From the NCBI RefSeq assembly GCF_014647895.1, contig NZ_BMQB01000002.1:372001-436000 (forward strand): a stretch of 64,000 nucleotides of DNA, given 5' to 3'. The DNA comes from Pilimelia anulata (lineage in GTDB: Bacteria > Actinomycetota > Actinomycetes > Mycobacteriales > Micromonosporaceae). Both the position numbers and the translations under genes were made by a program. Within the stretch, counting starts at the first letter, position 1; each line of letters starts with the position of its first letter. Positions 42,270 to 51,184 of the stretch are shown in pieces. Under the pieces are notes generated by a model. It ran no database searches. It was not told the DNA's origin and saw nothing but the letters and a program-made list of their open reading frames with translations.

Positions 42270-43526
42270 ATGACGTCGCGCACATGGGCGGTGCTCACCC
42301 TGATCGCACTGGTGGTCGGGCTGGCCCTCGCCGTGGCCCTGCTCACCCCGTGGCACCGCGTGCCCGCCCCGCGGGCCGACCAGCTCGCCGCGCTGCGCGA
42401 CCTGCCGGCCGACCAGGTCGACCGCGGGCGGGCGTTCGCCGCGGCGCTGCGGCCCGGCCGGTACCTGACGATGGGCCTGGGCCTCGCCGTCGCGCTGGTC
42501 CTCGGCCTCACCCCGCTCGGCGCGCACCTGGTCGAGCTGCTGGCCCGCCCGTTCGGCGGCGCCTGGTGGGCCCGGGTGCTGTGCGGCGGGCTCGGCGTCC
42601 TGCTGGTCGCCGACGTGGTCACCCTGCCGCTGGCGGCGTGGCGGCAGTCGATCCTGGTCCGGTACGGCATCTCCACCCAGGACTGGGGGAGCTGGCTCGT
42701 CGACGTGCTCAAGGGGTACGGCGTCGCCGCCGTCCTCGGCCTGGTGGTGCTGTTCGGCTGGTTCGGCCTGCTCCGGCTCGCCCCGCGCTGGTGGTGGGCG
42801 TTCGGCGCCGGCGGCGCGGCCGCGCTGGTGGTGGTCTTCTCGTTCGTGCTGCCGGTGCTCGTCGAGCCGGTCTTCAACCGGTTCACCCCGATGCCGGCCT
42901 CGCCGCTGCGCACCGAGCTGATGGCGCTCGCCGAGCGGGACGGCGTCCCGGTCCGGGAGGTGCTGGTCGCCGACGCGTCCCGGCGCACCCGGGCGGTCAA
43001 CGCGTACGTCTCCGGGCTCGGCCCGACCCGCCGGATCGTCGTCTACGACACCCTGCTGCGCGAGGCCCCGCCGGCCGAGATCGTCGCGGTCGCCGCGCAC
43101 GAGCTGGGCCACGCCGAGGACCGGGACGTGCTGTCCGCGACCGTCACCGGCGCGCTGGCGGCCGCCGCGGGCGTGGTGCTGCTGTACCTGCTCGGGAGCT
43201 GGACCGGGCTGCTGCGCGCGGCGGGCGTGGACGGGCTCGGCGACCCGCGCGCGGTCGGCCTGCTGCTCGCCCTGACCGCCGTCGCGGGGCTGCTGCTCGG
43301 GCCGGTGCAGGCGTACGCGTCCCGGCGGATCGAGGCCCGGGCCGACGCGCACGCGCTGGCGCTGACCGGCGACCCGGCGGCGTACGAGGCGATGCAGCGC
43401 CGGCTGGCCGGGGTGAACCTGTCCGACCCCGACCCGCCGTACTGGGAGCACGCCCTGTTCGGCAGCCACCCGACGACGGTCGAGCGGATCGCCGCCGCCC
43501 GCGCGTACGCCCGGGGGCAGCGGTGA
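42270..43526 (+). CDS. M48 family membrane metalloprotease (Ste24/HtpX-like)
   Basis: A 418-residue zinc protease of the plasma membrane. About six hydrophobic segments surround a catalytic loop with AAHELGHAEDRDV near residue 277 (two zinc His and the catalytic Glu) and EARADAHALAL near 355 (third ligand). RYGISTQDWGSWLVD near 130 resembles CAAX prenyl protease 1. It likely degrades misfolded membrane proteins. GGGAGGTGGA precedes ATG 42270, and TACGGT at 42218-42223 is a likely -10. It overlaps the glycosyltransferase start by 4 bp. Confidence 0.9.
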   Translation: MTSRTWAVLTLIALVVGLALAVALLTPWHRVPAPRADQLAALRDLPADQVDRGRAFAAALRPGRYLTMGLGLAVALVLGLTPLGAHLVELLARPFGGAWWARVLCGGLGVLLVADVVTLPLAAWRQSILVRYGISTQDWGSWLVDVLKGYGVAAVLGLVVLFGWFGLLRLAPRWWWAFGAGGAAALVVVFSFVLPVLVEPVFNRFTPMPASPLRTELMALAERDGVPVREVLVADASRRTRAVNAYVSGLGPTRRIVVYDTLLREAPPAEIVAVAAHELGHAEDRDVLSATVTGALAAAAGVVLLYLLGSWTGLLRAAGVDGLGDPRAVGLLLALTAVAGLLLGPVQAYASRRIEARADAHALALTGDPAAYEAMQRRLAGVNLSDPDPPYWEHALFGSHPTTVERIAAARAYARGQR

Positions 43527-44656
43527 GGACGCTGCTGGTCACCAACGACTTCCCGCCGCGGCCCGGCGGCATCCAGGCGTTCGTGCACCAGCTCGCGCTG
43601 CGGCAGCCGCCCGGCGACGTGGTCGTGTACGCGTCGACCTCGCCGGGCGCCGCGGCGTTCGACGCCGCCCAGCCGTTCGACGTGGTCCGCGAGCGCACCG
43701 GGATGCTGCTGCCCACCCCGGCGGTGGCCCGGCGGGCGGCGGCGCTGGCCCGGGCCCGCGGCTGCACCGCGGTCTGGTTCGGCGCGGCCGCGCCGCTCGG
43801 CCTGCTCGCGCACGGCCTGCGCCGGCGCGCCGGCGTCGCGCGGGCCGTTGCGCTCACCCACGGCCACGAGGTCGGCTGGGCGGCGCTGCCGGGCGCCCGG
43901 GCGCTGCTGCGCCGGATCGCCCGCGGCGCGGACGTCGTGACGTACCTCGGCGAGTACACCCGCCGCCGGCTCACCCCGGCCATCGGCGACCTGACCGCCC
44001 TGCGCCGGCTCGCCCCCGGCGTGGACGTGGACGTGTTCCACCCCGGCGTGGACGGGGAGGCGGTGCGCCGCCGGCACGGGCTGGCCGACCGGCCCGTCGT
44101 GGTGTGCGTGTCCCGGCTGGTCCCGCGCAAGGGGCAGGACGCGCTGATCCGCGCGCTGCCGGCCATCCGCCGCCGGGTGCCGGGTGCGGCGCTGCTGCTG
44201 GTCGGCGGCGGCCCGTACCGGCCGGCACTGGCGCGGCTGGCCCGCGAGGCCGGGGTGGCCGCCGACGTGGTGTTCACCGGGGCGGTGCCGTGGGTCGAGC
44301 TGCCGGCGCACTACCGGGCCGGCGACGTATACGCGATGCCCTGCCGCACCCGCCGCCGCGGCCTGGACGTGGAGGGGCTGGGGATTGTCTACCTGGAGGC
44401 GTCCGCGGTCGGCCTGCCCGTGGTGGCCGGCGACTCCGGCGGCGCCCCGGACGCCGTCCGGGAGGGGGAGACCGGGCACGTGGTGAACGGCCGGGACGTG
44501 CCCGCGCTGGCCGACCGGGTCGGCGCGCTGCTGGCCGACCCGCCGCTGGCGGGCAAGCTCGGCGCGGCGGGCCGCGACTGGGTCACCCGGGACTGGACGT
44601 GGGACGCCCAGGCCGCCCGCCTGCGCACGCTACTGGCGCGCACCCCGGCGACCTGA
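43523..44656 (+). CDS. pimB: GT4 glycosyltransferase, phosphatidylinositol mannosyltransferase PimB type
   Basis: Predicted to add a mannose from GDP-mannose to phosphatidylinositol monomannoside at the inner membrane face. The 377 residues closely follow M. tuberculosis Rv2188c as I recall it: RTLLVTNDFPPRPGGIQAF at the start, VWFGAAAPLGLLAHGL, THGHEVGWAALPGAR, VCVSRLVPRKGQDALI near residue 190 and RGLDVEGLGIVYLEASAVG near 280, the GT4 donor-site EX7E region. The neighbours (DEDD/GIY-YIG gene, fadD15) match the mycobacterial order. GTG 43523 overlaps the M48 gene stop. Confidence 0.9.
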   Translation: MRTLLVTNDFPPRPGGIQAFVHQLALRQPPGDVVVYASTSPGAAAFDAAQPFDVVRERTGMLLPTPAVARRAAALARARGCTAVWFGAAAPLGLLAHGLRRRAGVARAVALTHGHEVGWAALPGARALLRRIARGADVVTYLGEYTRRRLTPAIGDLTALRRLAPGVDVDVFHPGVDGEAVRRRHGLADRPVVVCVSRLVPRKGQDALIRALPAIRRRVPGAALLLVGGGPYRPALARLAREAGVAADVVFTGAVPWVELPAHYRAGDVYAMPCRTRRRGLDVEGLGIVYLEASAVGLPVVAGDSGGAPDAVREGETGHVVNGRDVPALADRVGALLADPPLAGKLGAAGRDWVTRDWTWDAQAARLRTLLARTPAT

Positions 44657-44671
44657 GCCGCGGCGGATCCG

Positions 44672-44713
44672 GGCCCCGCCGCCGGGTCCGGGCCGCGGAC
44701 CGGCGGCGGGGCC
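44672..44713. terminator. Bidirectional terminator between pimB and response regulator
   Basis: An 18-bp GC-rich stem with one bulged G and a 5-base loop lies between convergent genes, 8 bases from the regulator stop. Confidence 0.7.
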
Positions 44714-44721
44714 GCGACGCG

Positions 44722-45417
44722 TCAGAACTTCGGCGCGTCGGGCGCTTCCAGCAGCCCCAGCTTCAGGGCGGTCATCAGGGCCTGGGCCCGGTTGGCGGCG
44801 CCCAGCTTCTCGTACAGCTTCGAGATGTGCGTCTTCGCCGTCGACTCACTGACGAAGAGCTGCTTGGCGATGCCGGCCACGCTCATGCCGTCGGCCAGCA
44901 GCCGGAGCACCTGGCCCTCGCGCGGGGAGAGCTGCGGGCCGGCCGGGGCCAGCCGCCGCTTCATCGCGTCCGCCAGGTCGGCGGCGGTGAACGCGCTCGG
45001 CGCCGACGCCGCGTGCCGGGCCGCGGCCACGACCTCGTCGGCCGGGGCGGTCTTCGGCACGAAGGCGCTCGCCCCTGCCTCCAGCGCGCCGAAGAGCTGG
45101 TCGTCGCCGGCGTACATGGTCAGCACCACGATGCCCATGGTCGCGCTGTTCTTGCGGAGCTGCCGGGTCGCCTCCAGGCCGCTGCCGTCGGGCAGGCGCA
45201 GATCCATGATCACCACATCGGGCTGCAGGGCGCCGGCCTGCCGGACGCCCTCGGCCGCGGTGGCGGCCTCGCCGACCACCTCGAAGTCCTTGTCCCGCTC
45301 GAAAGCGTGGCGCAGACCCTTGCGGATCAGGTCGTGGTCGTCGACCAGGAGGATCTTCGTGCGCGTCCCCGGCGGCGGCCCCGGCGGACCCGCGGGCGGG
45401 GTTGGGCTCGTCGTCAT
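44722..45417 (-). CDS. NarL/LuxR-family response regulator
   Basis: A 231-residue two-component regulator. The receiver domain has ILLVDDHDLIRKGL near residue 22, the phosphoacceptor Asp in VVIMDLRLPDG near 71, Thr in VVLTMYAG near 99 and Lys in FVPKTAP near 121, all intact. The LuxR-type helix-turn-helix (LSPREGQVLRLLADGMSVAGIA) lies at about 165-215. The first 18 residues are Pro-rich. It is 6 bases downstream of the histidine kinase gene, with its own GGAGC ribosome site. Confidence 0.93.
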   Translation of the reverse strand: MTTSPTPPAGPPGPPPGTRTKILLVDDHDLIRKGLRHAFERDKDFEVVGEAATAAEGVRQAGALQPDVVIMDLRLPDGSGLEATRQLRKNSATMGIVVLTMYAGDDQLFGALEAGASAFVPKTAPADEVVAAARHAASAPSAFTAADLADAMKRRLAPAGPQLSPREGQVLRLLADGMSVAGIAKQLFVSESTAKTHISKLYEKLGAANRAQALMTALKLGLLEAPDAPKF

Positions 45418-45423
45418 GCTCCA

Positions 45424-47157
45424 TTACTCCGTTTCTGCTGCGTTCACGCTATCGCGCACGCTATCGCGTCGGGGCGGAGTTCCTACTACTACCGCAACAC
45501 TTGTGCCGTTCGGGTCGCGCGGGGTGATCTCCAGGCGCCCCCGTACGCGATTCGTCCGCTCCCGCATGATGGTCAGTCCGTACCGGCCGTCGGGGCGGCG
45601 CTCCGGCAGCCCCTTGCCGTCATCGGCGATCTCGATCCGCGCGTACGGCGGATCAACCTCGCAGGTCACCCAGAGGTTGCTCGCGGCGGCGTGTTTGCGC
45701 GCGTTCGTGATGGCCTCCTGGCCGATCCGCAGCAGCTCGGCCTCCGTCGCCGCGGGGAGGCGGTTGGTCGATTCGTCGAGGGACAGGTGCACCCGCAGGC
45801 CGGCCGACGCGCCCACGGTCCGGGCGTACTCCGCCAGCGCCGCCGCGAGGCCCCCGTGCCGGTCCACCTCGCTGCGCAGCTCGAACAGGCTCAACCGTAG
45901 CTCGGTGATCACCCGGGTGACCTCGCCGCGCAGCATCCGCAGGGTGTCGGCGGTGTCGTCGCTGTTCGGGCCCTCCGGGAGCGTCGCCAGGGCGTTGTCG
46001 ATGCCGTACCCGACGATCACCAGCTCCTGCGCCACCCCGTCGTGGATCTCCCGGGCCAGCCGCTGCCGCTCCTCGTTCGTCGCGATCGACCGGACCTCGT
46101 CGAACAGCAGCGCCGCCTCCAGCCGCAGCGCGGCCGGCGCGGTGATCGCGGTGACCCGGTCGACGACGTCGCTCGGGTACGCCCCCGACACCGCCGCCTC
46201 GATCACCATCAGGCCGACCGTCCGGACGCCGGCGATCAGCGGGACGATCAGCGCCGAGACGTCGCCGCCGGCGTGCGAGCGGGTCTGCGACCGGGCGGAG
46301 GTCTGCGGCTGCTGGCTCGCCCACGCCTCGGCCAGCGCCGAGTCGGAGTCGATCGTGGCCTCCCACTCGGCCCGGTCCACCCCGGACTCGGTGAGCACGA
46401 CCAGCCGGCCGCCGCCGCTCGCGGTGAGCACGGCGGCCCGGTCGGTGCGGGCGACGTTCTTGACGTCGTCGAGCATGTGCTCGGCGATGCTGCCGGGGTC
46501 CAGCGTGGCGCCGGGGAGCTGCCGGGCGACGCTGCGGAGCTGGGTGAGCAGCCGGGTCGCCTCCTCGTACGGGGCCGGCTGCGGCGGGGCCGGCGGCTCC
46601 GGCGGGGTGCGCCCGGCGGCCACGGTCACGGCCGCGCCGGCCAGCGCGGCCAGCACGATGCCCTCGACGGCGGCGGCGAGGAACCAGCGGTCGCCGAGCA
46701 GCCGGCCGCCGTCCAGCGGGGTCAGCGCCCCGGCCAGGCCGAGGGCCAGGACCGCGGTGCCGAGCAGCGCCGCGGTCTCCCGGGTCCGGCCCAGCCGGGC
46801 GGCGGTCGAGACGGGCAGGCACAGGTACGGCAGCAGCAGCGCCGCCGCGAACCCCGCGCCCGGCGGCTCGGCCAGCAGTGACTGCCCGGCGAAGCCGGTG
46901 GCGGCGAACGCGACGATCAGCACCTCGGCGAACCGGCCGAGCGTGCCGAGCGGCTCCCGGTCCGGGACCACCGCCAGCGCGCCGCAGCCGGCCAGCAGGA
47001 GCAGCCAGATCAGCTCGCCGACGTCGGTGACCGCCCAGCCGAGGGCGGTGATCAACAGTAGGAGGACCAGCCGGGCCACGATGGGCAGGGCCGCGCCGGT
47101 GGGCGCCCCCGCCGCAGCGGTCGACGGCCGGTCACCGGGGCCGGGAAGTACGCGCAC
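45424..47157 (-). CDS. Membrane sensor histidine kinase, HisKA_3 type with GAF domain
   Basis: A 577-residue sensor. About five or six N-terminal membrane helices (25-185) lack a large extracellular domain, so sensing is likely within the membrane. A GAF domain covers about 215-355. The phosphorylation site is the His of RLAREIHDGVAQEL near 371, and the HATPase domain has GQEAITNARKHA (N box) and DDGKGLPE, then GLTIMRERT. Its target is the adjacent NarL-type regulator. GTG 47157 is chosen because TACGAT lies 6 bases upstream; GTG 47196 would add 13 residues. Confidence 0.9.
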   Translation of the reverse strand: MRVLPGPGDRPSTAAAGAPTGAALPIVARLVLLLLITALGWAVTDVGELIWLLLLAGCGALAVVPDREPLGTLGRFAEVLIVAFAATGFAGQSLLAEPPGAGFAAALLLPYLCLPVSTAARLGRTRETAALLGTAVLALGLAGALTPLDGGRLLGDRWFLAAAVEGIVLAALAGAAVTVAAGRTPPEPPAPPQPAPYEEATRLLTQLRSVARQLPGATLDPGSIAEHMLDDVKNVARTDRAAVLTASGGGRLVVLTESGVDRAEWEATIDSDSALAEAWASQQPQTSARSQTRSHAGGDVSALIVPLIAGVRTVGLMVIEAAVSGAYPSDVVDRVTAITAPAALRLEAALLFDEVRSIATNEERQRLAREIHDGVAQELVIVGYGIDNALATLPEGPNSDDTADTLRMLRGEVTRVITELRLSLFELRSEVDRHGGLAAALAEYARTVGASAGLRVHLSLDESTNRLPAATEAELLRIGQEAITNARKHAAASNLWVTCEVDPPYARIEIADDGKGLPERRPDGRYGLTIMRERTNRVRGRLEITPRDPNGTSVAVVVGTPPRRDSVRDSVNAAETE

Positions 47158-47163
47158 CCGTCG

Positions 47164-47169
47164 ATCGTA
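47164..47169 (-). promoter_or_regulatory. -10 element TACGAT, leaderless start of histidine kinase
   Basis: TACGAT lies 6 bases before GTG 47157 and decides that start over the in-frame GTG at 47196. Confidence 0.55.
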
Positions 47170-47286
47170 GACGGCCGGGTGGTCGCTGCCGCGCACGTGC
47201 GGTCGCGCGCCGCGCCGCCCGGCCGCCGCCCGGCCCGTGCCCGGCCGCGCCCGGCGCCCGGGTCGCGCGCCCGCCGGGCGGCGGGG

Positions 47287-49077
47287 TCAGCGGCGGTACA
47301 GGGCGTCGACCTCGTCGGCGTACCGCTCCAGGACCAGGTTGCGCTTGACCTTCAGCGACGGGGTCAGCTCCCCGCCGGCCTCGGTGAAGTCGCGGGGCAG
47401 CACCCGGAACGTGCGGATCGACTCGGCCTGGGAGACCGTGGCGTTGACCGCGTCGATGGCCTCCTGCAGCGCGGCCCGCAGGGCCGCGTCCTCGCGCAGC
47501 TCGGCCACCGGCGTGCCCTCGGGCCGGCCGGCGGACCGCAGCCACGCCGGCAGCGCCTGCTCGTCGAGGGTGACCAGGGCCGAGATGAACGGCCGCCCGT
47601 CGCCGACGACGAGGCACTGGCTGACCAGCGCGTGCGCCCGCAGGCCGTCCTCCAGCGGGGCCGGGGCGACGTTCTTGCCGCCGGCCGTCACGATGATCTC
47701 CTTTTTCCGGCCGGTGATCCGCAGGTACCCGTCGGCGTCCAGGCCGCCCAGGTCGCCGGTGTGCAGCCAGCCGTCCGCCGACTTCGCCGCGGCGGTCGCC
47801 TCCGGGTTGTTCCAGTAGCCGCGGAACACGATCTCGCCGCCGATCAGGATCTCCCCGTCGTCGGCGATCCGGACGCCCACGCCGGGCAGCGGCCGGCCGA
47901 CCGTGCCGATCCGGGTCGCCGCCGGCAGGTTCACCGAGGCCGCCGGGGAGGTCTCGGTCAGGCCGTACCCCTCGTAGATGGTCACGCCGACGCCGCGGAA
48001 GAAGTGGGCCAGCCGGGCGCCCAGCGGCGCGCCGCCGGACATCGCCGCGGTGCACCGGCCGCCCAGCGCGGCCCGCAGCTTGCCGTACACCAGCTTGTCG
48101 AACAGGGCGTGCTCGAGCCTGAGGACCGGGCCGGGGCCGCCGCGGTCGCGGGCCTCGCTGTACGCCACCGCCACCTTCTCGGCCCGGCCGAAGATCGCCG
48201 ACTTGCCCTCGTCGGCGGCCTTCTGGGTGGCGGTGTTGTACACCTTCTCGAACACCCGCGGCACCGACAGCAGGAACGTCGGCCGGAAGTCGCGCATCGT
48301 CGCGGCCAGGTTCAGCAGGTCGGCCGTGTGGCCGAGCTGCGCCCGGGACTGGATGGCGCCGACCTGGATCAGCCGGGCGAACGCGTGCGCCAGCGGCAGG
48401 AACAGCAGCGTCCGCGCGTTCTCGTCGAACGTGCCGACCAGCAGCGGCAGGGCGTTGGCGATGTCGGCGTACATGTTGCGGTGGGTCAGCTCGCAGCCCT
48501 TGGGCCGCCCGGTGGTGCCGCTGGTGTAGATGATCGTGGCGAGGTCGTCCACGCCGGCCGCCGCCCGCCGCTCGTCCACCGCCCCGGCGGGCGTGTCGGC
48601 GCCGCGCCCGGCCAGCGCGACCAGGTCGCCGCCGTCGATCCGCCACACGTCGCGCAGGGCCGGCAGCGCGCCCCGGTCGACCAGGTCGGCGTGCGCGTCG
48701 GTCTCCACCACGCAGGCCACCGCGCCGGAGTCGCCGAGGATCCAGCCGACCTGGTCGGCGCTGGACGTCTCGTAGATCGGCACGGTCACCGCGCCGACCG
48801 CCCACAGCGCGTAGTCCACCAGCGTCCACTCGTACCGCGTGCGGCTCATCAGCCCCACCCGGTCGCCCGCCGCGACGCCGGCGGCGATCAGGCCGCGGGC
48901 CAGCGTCACGACGTCGGCGTGGAACTGGGCGCAGGTCACCGGCGTCCAGCCGCCGGCGGCGGCCGGGCGCAGGAGCTGCGGGTGGTCGGGGTACGCCTCG
49001 GCGTGCCGCCACACCGCGTCGGTCAGGTGCTCGTCGGGCCGGAACTCCACCAGCGGCGGAACGACGTACTCGCGCAT
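47287..49077 (-). CDS. Long-chain fatty acid CoA ligase, FadD15 type
   Basis: Activates fatty acids to acyl-CoA through an acyl-AMP intermediate. The 596 residues carry the ATP motif TIIYTSGTTGRPKGCELTH near residue 180, then GYGLTETSPAASVN near 355, the adenylate-binding TGDLGGLDADGYLRITGRK near 430 (its first residues being TGDLG) and KNVAPAPLED near 455 with the hinge-domain Lys region. It resembles M. tuberculosis Rv2187 and has the same neighbours. ATG 49077 is preceded by GAGAGGTGG; a longer frame upstream lacks support. Confidence 0.92.
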   Translation of the reverse strand: MREYVVPPLVEFRPDEHLTDAVWRHAEAYPDHPQLLRPAAAGGWTPVTCAQFHADVVTLARGLIAAGVAAGDRVGLMSRTRYEWTLVDYALWAVGAVTVPIYETSSADQVGWILGDSGAVACVVETDAHADLVDRGALPALRDVWRIDGGDLVALAGRGADTPAGAVDERRAAAGVDDLATIIYTSGTTGRPKGCELTHRNMYADIANALPLLVGTFDENARTLLFLPLAHAFARLIQVGAIQSRAQLGHTADLLNLAATMRDFRPTFLLSVPRVFEKVYNTATQKAADEGKSAIFGRAEKVAVAYSEARDRGGPGPVLRLEHALFDKLVYGKLRAALGGRCTAAMSGGAPLGARLAHFFRGVGVTIYEGYGLTETSPAASVNLPAATRIGTVGRPLPGVGVRIADDGEILIGGEIVFRGYWNNPEATAAAKSADGWLHTGDLGGLDADGYLRITGRKKEIIVTAGGKNVAPAPLEDGLRAHALVSQCLVVGDGRPFISALVTLDEQALPAWLRSAGRPEGTPVAELREDAALRAALQEAIDAVNATVSQAESIRTFRVLPRDFTEAGGELTPSLKVKRNLVLERYADEVDALYRR

Positions 49078-49191
49078 GGGCCACCTCTCTGCCGGGCGTC
49101 CGACCTCGCGTACGCCCCCGACCGCGAGACTTCGCCTACCCCATCGGCGACGCCTGCCCCGACGGTAGCCGGATTCTGCCCCCGCTCGGGG

Positions 49192-49197
49192 TAGCCT
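49192..49197 (+). promoter_or_regulatory. -10 element TAGCCT, leaderless start of SRPBCC gene
   Basis: TAGCCT lies 7 bases before ATG 49205 and probably drives the four-gene run to 51868. Confidence 0.5.
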
Positions 49198-49204
49198 GCC
49201 CAGC

Positions 49205-49645
49205 ATGGCGGACTCCTCGACACAGACAATTCAGATCGCCGCCCCGGCGGAGCGGGTCACGAAGATCATCTGCGACTTCGCCGCGTACCCCCAGTGGGTC
49301 GGCGCGATGAAGCGGGCCGAGGTGCTCAGCGAGTACGAGGACGGCTACCCGCACGAGGTCCGGTTCGCGGTCGACGCGGGCATGGTCGCCGATGAGTACA
49401 CCCTGGTGTACGAGTACGCCGAGGACCTGTCCCGGATCGAGTGGCACCTGGCCGCGCCGTCGGCGGTGCAGAAGAAGCAGACCGGCTCGTACGACATCGC
49501 CGCCCACCCGGACGGGACGACCAGCGTAACGTACACGCTCGCGGTCGACCTGGCGATGCCGATGCTGTCGATGTTCAAGGCCAAGGCCGAGCGCAAGATC
49601 CTGGACACCGCCCTGCGCGAGCTGAAGCGGCGGGCCGAGGCGTGA
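49205..49645 (+). CDS. SRPBCC (START-like) lipid/ligand-binding family protein
   Basis: A 146-residue helix-grip protein with a cavity for hydrophobic ligands, matching the Rv2185c type. Blocks include IQIAAPAERVTKIICDFAAYPQWV at the start (first residues IQIAAPAERV), VRFAVDAGMVADEYTLVY near residue 55 and SYDIAAHPDGTTSVTY near 95. No catalytic residues are known for the group. It begins a run of overlapping genes that leads to glucokinase, and in mycobacteria the homologue is also near fadD15. Confidence 0.88.
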   Translation: MADSSTQTIQIAAPAERVTKIICDFAAYPQWVGAMKRAEVLSEYEDGYPHEVRFAVDAGMVADEYTLVYEYAEDLSRIEWHLAAPSAVQKKQTGSYDIAAHPDGTTSVTYTLAVDLAMPMLSMFKAKAERKILDTALRELKRRAEA

Positions 49646-50226
49646 ACGACTCCGCCGTCCGGCACGAGGCGCACCGGCTGGTCGCGACCGCGCTGGCGAT
49701 GGTGGCCACCGCGGCCCAGCGGGTCGACGGGCTGGCCGAGGGCAACGCCTGCTGCGTCTGCCCGCTGTGCCGGGCGATCGCCGCGCTGCGCGACCCGAGC
49801 CCGGAGTTCGCCGAGCGGGTCGCGGGCGGCGCGGCGGACTTCGCGGCCGGGGTGACGAGCCTGCTGCGCAGCCTCGCCGACGCCGCGGACGCGGCGGGCG
49901 CGGACGCGGCGGGGGCCGGAGCGGCGGCGGGCGGTGCCGGCAGCGGCGGCGCGGGCGCGGCGCGGGGCGGGCGCGGCGCCGACGACGTCTGGCGCGCCGC
50001 CACCCGCCCCGACCCCGAATCACCGGCCGCCGCGGGCCCGGCCGGTACCGACCCGGCCCCGGCCGGCGCCGACCCGGCCGCCGCCGCGGGAGCCACCGAT
50101 TCCCCGCCCGCCGCCGCTGCCCGCGGCACGGCGAACGGCAGCGGGGCGCCGGCGCGCAAGCCGATGGCGAAGAAGGCCGTGCGCAAGCCGATCCGCCGCC
50201 CGAGCGACCCCGGGCCCGCCGCGTGA
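49642..50226 (+). CDS. Hypothetical protein with CCVCPLC motif and Lys/Arg-rich tail
   Basis: A 194-residue protein. Residues 1-75 are a helical domain with ACCVCPLCRAIAALR near residue 37, where four Cys in seven positions could bind a metal. Residues about 80-165 are low-complexity Ala/Gly/Pro. The tail KPMAKKAVRKPIRR is strongly basic and may bind nucleic acid. I recall Cys-Pro-x-Cys proteins of this sort next to the SRPBCC and glucokinase genes in other actinobacteria, all hypothetical. It overlaps both neighbours by 4 bp, so the three are translated together. Confidence 0.75.
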   Translation: MNDSAVRHEAHRLVATALAMVATAAQRVDGLAEGNACCVCPLCRAIAALRDPSPEFAERVAGGAADFAAGVTSLLRSLADAADAAGADAAGAGAAAGGAGSGGAGAARGGRGADDVWRAATRPDPESPAAAGPAGTDPAPAGADPAAAAGATDSPPAAAARGTANGSGAPARKPMAKKAVRKPIRRPSDPGPAA

Positions 50227-51161
50227 GCCTCGCGATCGGCATCGACATCGGCGGTACCAAGATCGCCGCCGGCGTCGTCGACACCGCCGGCCGGCTGGTC
50301 GCGCGGCACCGCGCCCCCACCAGCACCGACGACCCGGACAAGCTGCGCGCGCAGGTCATCGACATCGCCGCCACGCTCGCCGCCGACCACCCGGTCACCG
50401 CGGTCGGCATCGGCGCCGCCGGCTGGATCGACGCGGACCGGTCCGTCGTCCGGTTCGGGCCGCACCTGCCCTGGCGGGACGAGCCGCTGCGGGACGCCGT
50501 CGCCGCCGCCCTCGGCCTGCCCGTCGTGGTGGAGAACGACGCGAACGTGGCCGCCTGGGCCGAGTACCGGTTCGGTGCCGGCGACGGCGACAGCATGGTC
50601 CTGCTCACCGTCGGCACCGGCGTCGGCGGCGGCCTCGTGCTGGACGGGCGGCTGTACCGCGGCGCCCACGGCATCGCCGCCGAACTGGGCCACGTCCGGG
50701 TGGTCCCGGAGGGGCGGGAGTGCCCGTGCGGCCGGCGCGGCTGCCTGGAGCGGTACGTCAGCGGCGGCGCCCTGGTCGCCGCCGCCCGGGCCGGCGCCAC
50801 CGCCGAGCCCGACCGGGCCGCCGAGCTGCTGCGCCGGGCCGACGGCGCCGCCGCGGCGATCACCGGCCCGATGGTGACCGCGGCCGCGCTCGCCGACGAC
50901 GACGTCGCCCGGGCGGCGTTCGCCGAGGTCGGCCACTGGCTCGGCCTGGCCTGCGCGGACCTGACCCAGGTCCTCGACCCCGGCCTGTTCGTCATCGGCG
51001 GCGGTGTGGTCGAGGCCGGCGACCTGCTGCTCGGCCCGGCCCGGGACGCGTACGCGGCGCAGCTCGGCCGGCGGGCGCAGTACCCGACGGCGCCCATCCG
51101 GGCCGCCGTCGCGGGCAACGACGCGGGGGTGATCGGCGCCGCGGACCTGGCCCGCGGCTGA
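50223..51161 (+). CDS. glk: ROK-family glucokinase
   Basis: Phosphorylates glucose with ATP. The 312 residues have the ATP motif IGIDIGGTKIAAGVVD at the start, VVVENDANVAAWAEYRFG with the catalytic Asp near residue 103, VGTGVGGGLVLDGRLYRG, and the ROK zinc site GHVRVVPEGRECPCGRRGC near 158 (His, three Cys). The C-terminal part has GGGVVEAGDLLLGP. In Streptomyces the similar GlkA also mediates carbon catabolite control, so a regulatory role is possible. GTG 50223 overlaps the previous gene. Confidence 0.9.
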   Translation: MSLAIGIDIGGTKIAAGVVDTAGRLVARHRAPTSTDDPDKLRAQVIDIAATLAADHPVTAVGIGAAGWIDADRSVVRFGPHLPWRDEPLRDAVAAALGLPVVVENDANVAAWAEYRFGAGDGDSMVLLTVGTGVGGGLVLDGRLYRGAHGIAAELGHVRVVPEGRECPCGRRGCLERYVSGGALVAAARAGATAEPDRAAELLRRADGAAAAITGPMVTAAALADDDVARAAFAEVGHWLGLACADLTQVLDPGLFVIGGGVVEAGDLLLGPARDAYAAQLGRRAQYPTAPIRAAVAGNDAGVIGAADLARG

Positions 51162-51184
51162 CCAGCGCGCACGGGAGGCGAGTC

